DNA from: Streptomyces sp.
Lineage (GTDB): Bacteria > Actinomycetota > Actinomycetes > Streptomycetales > Streptomycetaceae
NCBI GenBank assembly: GCA_003519485.1
Contig: DOWQ01000777.1
Coordinates: 1 to 14,858 of the forward strand
Reading direction: 5' to 3'
Length of the DNA stretch: 14,858 nucleotides
Of the stretch, positions 1 to 6,243 are shown in pieces. A program made the position numbers and the translations under genes. Below the pieces are notes generated by a model. The model was given only the letters and a program-made list of their open reading frames with translations, was not told the DNA's origin and searched no databases. Every line of letters begins with the position of its first letter. The first letter of the stretch is position 1.

Positions 1-187
1 TGAGCGCGGGCGGGCGCCGGGCTGAGGCCGCGGCCGCGCTCGGGCGGCCGGGCGGCGCCGGTGAACAGGCATCCGGGGTTACTTCAACGGTTCCCTGGGC
101 AGAGGGAGTTGTTCATCCGTATGCTCGGCGCCCGGTGCCAGAGTGCGGCCGGGGGCCGGTGGGCGACGCACGGCACGGACGGGGGAG
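1..187. other. Left-edge non-coding stretch, possible end of an upstream gene
   Basis: I see no convincing gene here. The window opens with TGA, which could be the stop codon of a gene lying to the left, but this cannot be tested without the flanking sequence. GAGCGCGG at 2-9 pairs with CCGCGCTC at 34-41 across a 24-base loop, which would fit a terminator for such a gene. A TATGCT at 120-125 resembles a -10 box for the gene starting near 188, but no matching -35 box is visible. Reading frames that cross this stretch lack recognisable protein features. Confidence 0.3.
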
Positions 188-1285
188 ATGGTGCCTGGAT
201 ACGAGCCCTTTCTGACGCGTGTCATGCCGGAACTCGTCATGCAGCACAAACGCCGCCGCAGCGCCGGCAGCAGGCTGCGCGGCCGGGGCGGCCCGCCGGC
301 CATCGAGATCGTGGGCCTCACCAAGCGGGAGCGGGACGCGCTCCTGCAGGAGGTGTACCGGCGCTACGCGCGCGTGCTGCCCGTCAACGACCCCACCGAG
401 ATGCCGCTCGTGCGCGGGCGGGTCGCCGACTCCTTCTGGTACCTGTCGACCCGGGTCTACGGTCTCGGCGGCCATACAGCCTACCGGCTGCCCATCCGCT
501 TCCCCCGGTTCGCCCTCGGGATGATGGCCCACGCCTGGGCGGAGAAGAACGACCGGCCCGGGCTCGAGGAGATCGAGAAGGGCCACGAGTGGCTGCGGGA
601 CGAGCTGCGGAAACGGCGCGACGAGAATCCGCGCCGGGTCGCCGACGACCAACTGCTCACCGACCTGGAGGGCCATCTCGCGACGGCCATCGGCGGCAGG
701 GCGGGCGGCCTGGTGGCGGCGGCCTCGGCGGTGGCCCGCTTCCTGCTGGCCAGGCCGCGCCCGGACCGGATCGCGCTGCGCTGGTGGGGGAAGGTGCTGA
801 ACACGCCGCCGGGGGCATTCTCCTGGCGGGAGGCGGTGGCCACCGAGCTGTTCCGCGTCTTCCGCCGGCGCAAGGACCGGCGTGAGCGCCCCAGCGCGCA
901 GCTGCTGGCCGCCGCCCTGCTCGCCGACCTCGACGCGCACTACGGGCTGCGCCGCCGGCTCAACCGGGACATGCCGCCGGTCATCCTGCTGCCGGAATAC
1001 ACCCCCGCCGGGCGGGAGTTCCTGGACACCCTGCTGCGGGCGTACGGCATCGCCTTCCCGCGCTCGCCGCGGAAGCGGACGGTCACCCGGCCGGTCGTCG
1101 TCGCCGTGGGGGGCGGGGTGACTGCGGCGGAGCCGCGGCCCCGGCCCCTCGAAGAACTCGAGTCGTACCTCAACGTCTGGACCATACCCGTGGAGGGTGA
1201 CGTGCGGGAACGCTGGCTGCTCCGAGTGACCGCGGCGGACGCGGCGGAACCGGTGGAGAGCACGGAGCCGGGGGAGGGGCGGTGA
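188..1285 (+). CDS. Conserved-looking hypothetical protein, coupled to a membrane-anchored binding protein
   Basis: I do not recognise this 365-residue protein. It has no signal peptide and no clear membrane segment, so it is probably cytoplasmic. It is rich in Arg and Trp. Distinctive stretches are DSFWYLSTRVYGLGGHTAY and WGKVLNTPPGAFSWREAVATE, followed by a segment reading PPVILLPEYTPAGREFLDTLL. No P-loop or catalytic motif is visible. The ATG at 188 is preferred because GGGGGAG lies directly before it, although the spacing is short; a GTG at 143 and ATGs at 224 and 239 are in the same frame. The stop overlaps the GTG of the next gene as GTGA, so the two are almost certainly translated together and probably work together. 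The coding frame is supported by G/C bias and length, and the function is unknown. Confidence 0.7.
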   Translation: MVPGYEPFLTRVMPELVMQHKRRRSAGSRLRGRGGPPAIEIVGLTKRERDALLQEVYRRYARVLPVNDPTEMPLVRGRVADSFWYLSTRVYGLGGHTAYRLPIRFPRFALGMMAHAWAEKNDRPGLEEIEKGHEWLRDELRKRRDENPRRVADDQLLTDLEGHLATAIGGRAGGLVAAASAVARFLLARPRPDRIALRWWGKVLNTPPGAFSWREAVATELFRVFRRRKDRRERPSAQLLAAALLADLDAHYGLRRRLNRDMPPVILLPEYTPAGREFLDTLLRAYGIAFPRSPRKRTVTRPVVVAVGGGVTAAEPRPRPLEELESYLNVWTIPVEGDVRERWLLRVTAADAAEPVESTEPGEGR

Positions 1286-2892
1286 CGGCGGCCCGGCGGG
1301 CCAGGCCCGAGGCCCCCTCCGAGATCCGCTCCGGCCCGGGCTGGGCCAGCCTCGTGCTGGCCGCGCTGCTCGCCGTCGGACTGGGGTACCTCCTCTGGGC
1401 CTTCGTGGTGTCACCGAACCTCCCCGACCCGTGCGGCGTGGAGTTGGAGGACATCGGCGGGGAGTGCATCGGGGTGACCGACGGCAGCAGCGCGAAGTGG
1501 GAGGGCCTGGAGCAGGTCTCGGAGCGGATCAAGGCCGAGAACGACCGGATCGCGAAGGACCCGCACGTCACCATCGCCCTGATGATCTCGATGACCTCGG
1601 ACAACAGCGAGGTGCGGAAGCAGATCCTGCACCAGGTGCAGGGCGCCTATCTGGCCCAGTACCGGGCGAACAACGACAGGGCGGAGAGCGGCGACCCGCC
1701 CAAGATCAGGCTGGTGCTGGCCAACCCCGGCAAGGCGCGGGACAAGTGGCTGCCGGTGACGGACCGGCTCGACGAGATGGCGAGATCCGACCAGGACAAG
1801 CTGCGGGTCGTCTTCGGATTCGACGTCAGCGTGCTGAACACCAAGAAGGCCATCCAGTACCTGACGAACGACAAGGGGATTCCCGTCGTCGCCGGTTCGC
1901 TCACCGGGAACGACTTCGCCAACACCGACCGGGACCAGAAGCAGTACCAGGGATTCGCCCGCATCGCGCCCAACAACACCGACCAGGCCGACGCCCTGGT
2001 CAACTTCGACAAGGGGCTGGACCTCCGGCACGCCGTCCTCGTCGAGGACGGGCGGGAGAAGGACGACTACGCCCGCTCGCTGCGCGATGCCTTCCAGCGG
2101 AAACTGGCGGACTCGCCGCACAATCCGTACACCTTCGTCTCCGAGGGCCCGGATACCGAGGGCTCGCTGTCGAGCGAATTCCGGCGGATGGCGGTCAACA
2201 TCTGCACGCTGTCGCCCGCCGTGGACAACGTCTACTTCGCCGGCCGCCAGACCCATCTGCGGCAGTTCGTCAACGCCGTGGCCGAGCACCGGCCGTGCAA
2301 GGACCGGAAGATCACCGTGGTCAGCGGCTCGGCCGCGTCCACCCTCTACTCGGACGAGCAGCTCAACTGGGAGGCGCTGCGCGGCGACCCGGAGGTCGGG
2401 CGGAAGGGCGTGGAGGTCGTCTACACCTCCTACTCCCACCCCGACGGCTGGACAACCGGAGAGGCCCCGGAGACCGGGGGGTCGGCGGCGGCCTTCAACA
2501 CCCTGCGGAGCTACGTGGACCGCTCCCAGCAGCCACCGGTCGGCCCCATCGGCGAGACCGACATCGCCGACTCCCGGGTCGCCTCCGCCTACGACTCCGC
2601 CTGGACGGCCATCACCGGCATCCGGGTCCACACCGAGAACGGGAAAATCCCCGGGCTGCGGGCCATCGGCAACGACTGGGACAGCCTGCAGGGCGTGGAC
2701 AAGGTGCAGGGGGCGAGCGGCTGGATCTGCCTGGACACCGCGGGCAACCCGTACAACAAGGCCGTCGCCGTCGTACGCCTCGACCCGGAGGCCCGGGCGC
2801 CGGAGTTCGTCGGGCTGGCCTGGCCGAGGGGCGCGCCGCCGGCGAAGGCCCCGCAGGGCACCGGCTCCTGCCAGATCCCCAAGGACCGCTAG
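1282..2892 (+). CDS. Membrane-anchored type I periplasmic-binding-domain protein
   Basis: This 536-residue protein has a short basic N-terminus, one hydrophobic segment at about residues 21-43 (WASLVLAALLAVGLGYLLWA) and a long extracytoplasmic region. That region resembles the type I periplasmic-binding fold of branched-chain amino-acid receptors: a strand start HVTIALMISMTSDN near 95, a middle part with VVFGFDVSVLNTKKAIQYL and IPVVAGSLTGND, and a later YDSAWTAITGIR. There is no lipobox; the hydrophobic segment probably stays as an anchor. Six cysteines (51, 62, 308, 339, 483, 530) all lie after the anchor, which suits disulfide bonds. The GTG start is set by the GTGA overlap with the previous gene and the GGGGGAGGGG just upstream. 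No permease or ATPase adjoins it, so it may be a ligand sensor rather than an importer subunit. The ligand is unknown. Confidence 0.8.
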   Translation: MTAARRARPEAPSEIRSGPGWASLVLAALLAVGLGYLLWAFVVSPNLPDPCGVELEDIGGECIGVTDGSSAKWEGLEQVSERIKAENDRIAKDPHVTIALMISMTSDNSEVRKQILHQVQGAYLAQYRANNDRAESGDPPKIRLVLANPGKARDKWLPVTDRLDEMARSDQDKLRVVFGFDVSVLNTKKAIQYLTNDKGIPVVAGSLTGNDFANTDRDQKQYQGFARIAPNNTDQADALVNFDKGLDLRHAVLVEDGREKDDYARSLRDAFQRKLADSPHNPYTFVSEGPDTEGSLSSEFRRMAVNICTLSPAVDNVYFAGRQTHLRQFVNAVAEHRPCKDRKITVVSGSAASTLYSDEQLNWEALRGDPEVGRKGVEVVYTSYSHPDGWTTGEAPETGGSAAAFNTLRSYVDRSQQPPVGPIGETDIADSRVASAYDSAWTAITGIRVHTENGKIPGLRAIGNDWDSLQGVDKVQGASGWICLDTAGNPYNKAVAVVRLDPEARAPEFVGLAWPRGAPPAKAPQGTGSCQIPKDR

Positions 2893-2956
2893 CGGGCCGC
2901 GCGGCCGGTCTCGGGCGGGTGGGACGGGGCCCGGACGGTGCCTGCCCGGCCCGGCG

Positions 2957-3448
2957 TCAGCTGCCGGTGCCGGTGTCCGCCCGGGTACCGGGGTTCGAGC
3001 CGGTGTCCGGACGGGTGTCCGGGTCCATGCCGAGCATCCGGCGCAGCAGGTCACGGAGCAGCGAGCGCTCCACGTCCGTCAGCCCGGCCAGCGGCTCGCG
3101 CGCGAAGTCGAGGGAGTCGCGCAGCCGGCGGGCGGTCGACCGGCCCTCGTCGGTGGTGACGGCCAGCTTGATCCGGCGGTCGGAGGGGTCGGGCCGCCGC
3201 TCGACGAGCCCGCGCGCCTCCAGCCGGTCGACGATCCCGGTGACGTTCGACGGCTCGCATTTGAGTCTCTTGGCTATCCGGCGCATGGGCAGCGGCTCCA
3301 GGGAGAGGAGTCCCAGGACCCGCGCCTGTGCCCCGGTGAGGGCGTGCTCGGCCGCCGCCGCCTCGTACTCCTCGTAGTAGCGCGCCACGACATCGCCGAT
3401 GAGCTCGACGACCTCGAGGGTCAGTGGGTCGGTGCTGCGTGGGGCCAT
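2957..3448 (-). CDS. MarR-family transcriptional regulator
   Basis: This 163-residue protein is a MarR-type winged-helix regulator, expected to bind palindromic DNA as a dimer. It shows the family layout: an N-terminal dimerisation helix, ALTGAQARVLGLLSL near 36-50, a recognition-helix region CEPSNVTGIVDRLEARGLV at 64-82, and the wing RRPDPSDRRIKLAVT at 84-98. The last 20 residues are a low-complexity Asp/Thr/Gly/Pro tail, which is atypical. The only cysteine is Cys64, at the start of the recognition helix; the N-terminal sensing cysteine of OhrR proteins is absent. I chose ATG 3448 because the protein then begins just before the family core; the in-frame ATG at 3487 has no ribosome site and lies inside the operator region. 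It is divergent from the oxidoreductase gene and probably represses it and itself. Confidence 0.9.
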   Translation of the reverse strand: MAPRSTDPLTLEVVELIGDVVARYYEEYEAAAAEHALTGAQARVLGLLSLEPLPMRRIAKRLKCEPSNVTGIVDRLEARGLVERRPDPSDRRIKLAVTTDEGRSTARRLRDSLDFAREPLAGLTDVERSLLRDLLRRMLGMDPDTRPDTGSNPGTRADTGTGS

Positions 3449-3456
3449 GACACTCA

Positions 3457-3462
3457 GGATAC
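3457..3462 (-). promoter_or_regulatory. Possible -10 box of the marR-like gene, leaderless
   Basis: On the - strand this reads TATCCT, ending nine bases from the ATG at 3448. A start about seven bases after the box would fall within one or two bases of the ATG, giving a leaderless mRNA. This would explain the lack of a well-spaced ribosome site. No good -35 box is visible, so the call is tentative. Confidence 0.35.
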
Positions 3463-3470
3463 CTCTTTGC

Positions 3471-3500
3471 TTGACAACATGAAACATTCAGCTGCATGGT
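3471..3500 (+). promoter_or_regulatory. Probable promoter of the NADPH-dependent oxidoreductase
   Basis: A perfect TTGACA at 3471-3476 is followed 18 bases later by CATGGT at 3495-3500, which keeps the second A and the last T of a -10 consensus. Transcription would start near 3507, leaving a leader of about 50 bases with GGAGGAGG before the ATG at 3557. The inverted repeats listed separately lie in the spacer and just downstream, where a bound repressor would block polymerase. Confidence 0.5.
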
Positions 3501-3516
3501 TGTTTCAGTACCTGAA
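3480..3516. promoter_or_regulatory. Probable MarR operator: two overlapping inverted repeats
   Basis: TGAAACA at 3480-3486 is matched by TGTTTCA at 3501-3507 across 14 bases. The second arm overlaps a tighter palindrome, TTCAG-TAC-CTGAA at 3504-3516. TGAAACAT (3480-3487) and TGAAGCAT (3513-3520) also form a near-perfect direct repeat. Such A/T-containing repeats stand out in this G/C-rich region. They sit between the two divergent genes and overlap the presumed promoter, as expected for an autoregulated MarR operator. Confidence 0.6.
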
Positions 3517-3556
3517 GCATTTGCCACGGTGAGGCTGTGGCAGGAGGAGGCGCACC

Positions 3557-4582
3557 ATGTCGGAATCGGCACTGCCCAGCACCAGCCGTGAGTGGCATCT
3601 CGTCGCACGCCCGAAGGGCTGGCCCGAGCCGGCCGACTTCGCGCTGCGCGAGGCCCCCGTCGCGGAGCCCGGCCCCGGCCAGATCCTGGTGCGCAACCTC
3701 GTGATGTCGGTCGACCCCTATATGCGCGGCCGGATGAACGACGCCAAGTCCTACGTACCGCCCTTCCAGCTGGACGCCCCGATGGACGGCGGCGCGGTCG
3801 GCGAGGTCATCGCCTCGAAGGCCGACGGCATCGCGGCCGGCGACCATGTGCTGCACGCGCTCGGCTGGCGCGAGTACGCGGTCCTGGACGGCCGGCACGC
3901 GACCAAGGTGGACCCGGCGGCCGCCCCGGTCTCCACCTACCTCGGGGTGCTGGGCATGCCCGGCCTCACCGCCTACGCCGGGCTGCTGGAGGTCGCCTCC
4001 TTCCAGGAGGGCGACGCGGTCTTCGTCTCCGGCGCGGCGGGCGCGGTCGGCAGCCAGGTCGGCCAGATCGCCAAACTCAAGGGCGCCTCGCGGGTCATCG
4101 GCAGCGCCGGCTCGGACGAGAAGGTGCGCGTCCTGGTCGAGGAGTACGGCTTTGACGCGGCCTTCAACTACAAGCACGGCCCGGTCAGGGAGCAGCTGAA
4201 GAAGGCCGCCCCCGAAGGGATCGACGTGTACTTCGACAATGTCGGCGGTGAGCATCTCGAGGCGGCCATCGGCTCCCTCAATGTCCACGGCCGGGTCGCC
4301 GTCTGCGGGATGATCTCGCAGTACAACGCCACCGAGCCGACGCCGGCGCCGCGCAATCTCGCGATGGTCATCGGCAAGCGGCTGCGCATCCAGGGGATGC
4401 TCGTCAACGACCACAAGGCACTGCAGTCGCAGTTCGTCGAAGAGGTCGGCGGCTGGGTGCGCTCCGGTGAACTCAAGTACCGCGAAACGGTCGTGGAGGG
4501 CATCGACCAGGCCGCCGAGGCGTTCCTGGGCCTGATGCGGGGCGAGAACACCGGGAAGATGATCGTCAAGCTTGCGGGCTGA
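3557..4582 (+). CDS. Medium-chain NADP-dependent oxidoreductase (curcumin reductase / PTGR-like)
   Basis: This 341-residue protein belongs to the zinc-free medium-chain reductases that include leukotriene B4 dehydrogenase, prostaglandin reductase and bacterial curcumin reductase (CurA). These enzymes reduce the double bond of alpha,beta-unsaturated carbonyls with NADPH. The N-terminus REWHLVARPKGWPEPADFAL is typical, as are VMSVDPYMRGRMND near 48-62, GMPGLTAYAGLLEV at 133-146 and the nucleotide-binding loop SGAAGAVGSQVGQIAK at 158-173. Length matches the family. AGGAGGAGG lies seven bases before the ATG. It is divergent from a MarR regulator, with the shared operator between them, which suggests induction by a reactive electrophile or related compound. 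The natural substrate cannot be told from the sequence. Confidence 0.92.
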   Translation: MSESALPSTSREWHLVARPKGWPEPADFALREAPVAEPGPGQILVRNLVMSVDPYMRGRMNDAKSYVPPFQLDAPMDGGAVGEVIASKADGIAAGDHVLHALGWREYAVLDGRHATKVDPAAAPVSTYLGVLGMPGLTAYAGLLEVASFQEGDAVFVSGAAGAVGSQVGQIAKLKGASRVIGSAGSDEKVRVLVEEYGFDAAFNYKHGPVREQLKKAAPEGIDVYFDNVGGEHLEAAIGSLNVHGRVAVCGMISQYNATEPTPAPRNLAMVIGKRLRIQGMLVNDHKALQSQFVEEVGGWVRSGELKYRETVVEGIDQAAEAFLGLMRGENTGKMIVKLAG

Positions 4583-4650
4583 GCCGTCGGCCTGTGATCG
4601 AACGCACCACCACGGATCGGACACATCGGCGCGCATGCCGCCGGGCGGGT

Positions 4651-4656
4651 TAGGCT
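4651..4656 (+). promoter_or_regulatory. Possible -10 box of the ohr gene
   Basis: TAGGCT fits the common streptomycete TANNNT form. It lies 77 bases before the ATG at 4733, in the 150-base gap after the oxidoreductase gene. No clear -35 box is visible at 17-18 bases, so the peroxidase gene may have its own weak or activator-dependent promoter. Confidence 0.35.
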
Positions 4657-4697
4657 CGGCCGGGCTGCCGCGATCGTGGGCGCGAGTCGCGGTGGAG

Positions 4698-4713
4698 CGC
4701 ACAGCATTGTGCG
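4698..4713. promoter_or_regulatory. Leader palindrome before ohr (operator or small hairpin)
   Basis: CGCACA-GCAT-TGTGCG is a perfect six-base inverted repeat with a four-base centre. It lies between the presumed -10 box and the AGGAGG ribosome site of the ohr gene. It could be the binding site of an oxidant-responsive repressor or a small RNA stem. Confidence 0.4.
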
Positions 4714-4732
4714 AACAACAGGAGGATCTTTC

Positions 4733-5161
<429 letters not shown>

Positions 5162-5177
5162 CGCTCCGCCGGACGTC

Positions 5178-5207
5178 CCGCCCCGGAGCTGGTCGGCTCC
5201 GGGGCGG
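5178..5207 (+). terminator. Terminator after ohr
   Basis: A perfect 12-base stem, CCGCCCCGGAGC paired with GCTCCGGGGCGG, has a six-base loop (TGGTCG) and begins 17 bases after the ohr stop. There is no T tract, which is usual for streptomycete terminators. Confidence 0.8.
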
Positions 5208-5257
5208 TGCCCGCCGCGTTCTGTCATCGCGGCACCGTGCGGTCACTCCGGTCCGCT

Positions 5258-5350
5258 GTCGCTCCCGAGGCCGTCATGTCCGGCAGTCGCTCCCGGGCCC
5301 GTAGATGCCCCGGGCCGTCGCTCCCCGGGCCCGGCGGCTCGCTCCCGGTC
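5258..5350. repeat. Four imperfect copies of GTCGCTCCCG
   Basis: Copies start at about 5258, 5286, 5317 and 5338 and share the core TCGCTCCCG followed by G/C-rich bases. Spacing is irregular (28, 31 and 21 bases). They fill the gap just before the promoter of the EI24-like gene. A regulatory role is possible but unsupported, and they may simply be local duplication. Confidence 0.4.
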
Positions 5351-5372
5351 GGGGCGGGGCCGGGGCGGCCGA

Positions 5373-5378
5373 TAGGCT
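5373..5378 (+). promoter_or_regulatory. -10 box of a probable leaderless promoter (EI24-like gene)
   Basis: TAGGCT ends six bases before the ATG at 5385. A start seven bases after the box coincides with the A of the ATG. There is no ribosome-binding sequence in front of the gene, which agrees with leaderless translation. Confidence 0.55.
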
Positions 5379-5384
5379 GCAGCC

Positions 5385-6143
5385 ATGCGTGATCTTGGGG
5401 TGGGTTTCGGCTATCTGATGAAAGGCCAGCGCTGGGTCGGCCGGCACGGCCGCTGGCTGGGGCTCGGGCTGCTGCCCGCGCTCATCGCGCTGGTGCTGTA
5501 CGCCGCGGCGCTCGTCGGCCTCGGCTTCTGGGTCGATGACATCACGGCCTGGGCCACGCCGTTCGCCGACGGCTGGGGCTCGCCCTGGCAGGACCTCTTC
5601 CGCGGTTTCCTCACCGTGCTGCTCTTCGTCGGCGGGCTGCTCTTCGCCGTGATCAGCTTCGCGGCGCTCACCCTGCTCATCGGGCAGCCCTTCTACGAGG
5701 CGCTCGCCGAGGCGGTCGACGACTCCGAGGGCGGCGCCCCCGGTGCGCCCGACCTGCCGATGTGGCGCGAGCTGCTCATCTCGGCGCGGGACAGCCTGCG
5801 GGTCCTGCTGTGGGTCGCCCTGTTCGGGGTGGTGCTGTTCGCCCTGGGTTTCCTGCCCGTCATCGGCCAGACCGTCGTACCGGCCGTCGGCTTCTGCGTC
5901 TCGGGCTTCTTCCTCGCCGCCGAGCTGACCGCCGTCGCCCTCCAGCGCCGGGGCATACCTCTCAAGAAGCGGTTCCGGCTGCTGCGCGGCCGGAAGCTGC
6001 TCACGCTGGGCTTCGGAGTGCCGCTCGTGCTCTCCTTCCTTGTCCCGTTCGTCGCCGTCCTGTTGATGCCGGGGGCCGTCGCGGGGGCGACCCTGCTCGC
6101 CCGCGACCTGCTGCCGCCCGCCGAGCGGCCCCAACCCGCCTGA
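5385..6143 (+). CDS. EI24 / CysZ-like integral membrane protein
   Basis: This 252-residue protein matches the EI24 domain family, which includes the CysZ sulfate permease. Hydrophobic segments lie at about 25-49, 72-100, 139-158, 163-187 and 206-230. The family motif GQPFYEALAEAVDD (100-113) follows the second segment, and the basic stretch QRRGIPLKKRFRLLRGRK at 187-204 sits before the last. A cytoplasmic-membrane location is clear. Sulfate transport is known for CysZ but not for most actinobacterial relatives, and no sulfur-assimilation gene is near, so the substrate is unknown. The start is supported by family alignment and by the TAGGCT box placed for leaderless transcription. A strong hairpin 57 bases after the stop probably terminates it. 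Confidence 0.85.
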   Translation: MRDLGVGFGYLMKGQRWVGRHGRWLGLGLLPALIALVLYAAALVGLGFWVDDITAWATPFADGWGSPWQDLFRGFLTVLLFVGGLLFAVISFAALTLLIGQPFYEALAEAVDDSEGGAPGAPDLPMWRELLISARDSLRVLLWVALFGVVLFALGFLPVIGQTVVPAVGFCVSGFFLAAELTAVALQRRGIPLKKRFRLLRGRKLLTLGFGVPLVLSFLVPFVAVLLMPGAVAGATLLARDLLPPAERPQPA

Positions 6144-6199
6144 CGGGCTCGCACACAGCCCGAAAGCGCACGTCACAACCCACCTGAACACGCCGGAAC

Positions 6200-6243
6200 A
6201 TGTCGAGGGCCGCATCCCGCAGAGGGGGTGCGGCCCTCGACGT
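6200..6243 (+). terminator. Very strong hairpin, probable EI24-gene terminator overlapping the next ORF
   Basis: Bases 6200-6218 pair with 6225-6243 to give a 19-base stem with only two G-T pairs, closed by a six-base loop (GCAGAG). The core arms are TCGAGGGCCGCA and TGCGGCCCTCGA. The sequence after it, TATTGCGTTGTG, is the most T-rich stretch nearby. It is placed as a terminator for the membrane-protein gene ending at 6143. The first ATG of the downstream solute-binding ORF lies in the left arm, so a transcript entering from the left would hide that start. Confidence 0.75.

Noticed and set aside
113..1414. Long open frame on the - strand opposite the first gene
   Set aside because: It is rich in Arg, Pro and Gly, lacks domain-like sequence and mirrors the G/C bias of the + strand gene. 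It is a shadow frame.
2895..2906. 12-base palindrome GGCCGCGCGGCC after the binding-protein gene as a terminator
   Set aside because: As RNA it gives only a four-base stem with a four-base loop. It is too weak to call, and such palindromes are common at this GC content.
1411..3054. 547-residue - strand open frame opposite the binding-protein gene
   Set aside because: Low-complexity Gly/Val/Arg-rich translation that overlaps two well-supported genes.
6161..6170. CGAAAGCGCA as a LacI-type operator before the arabinan cluster
   Set aside because: Only one half-site is present, without the symmetric second half.
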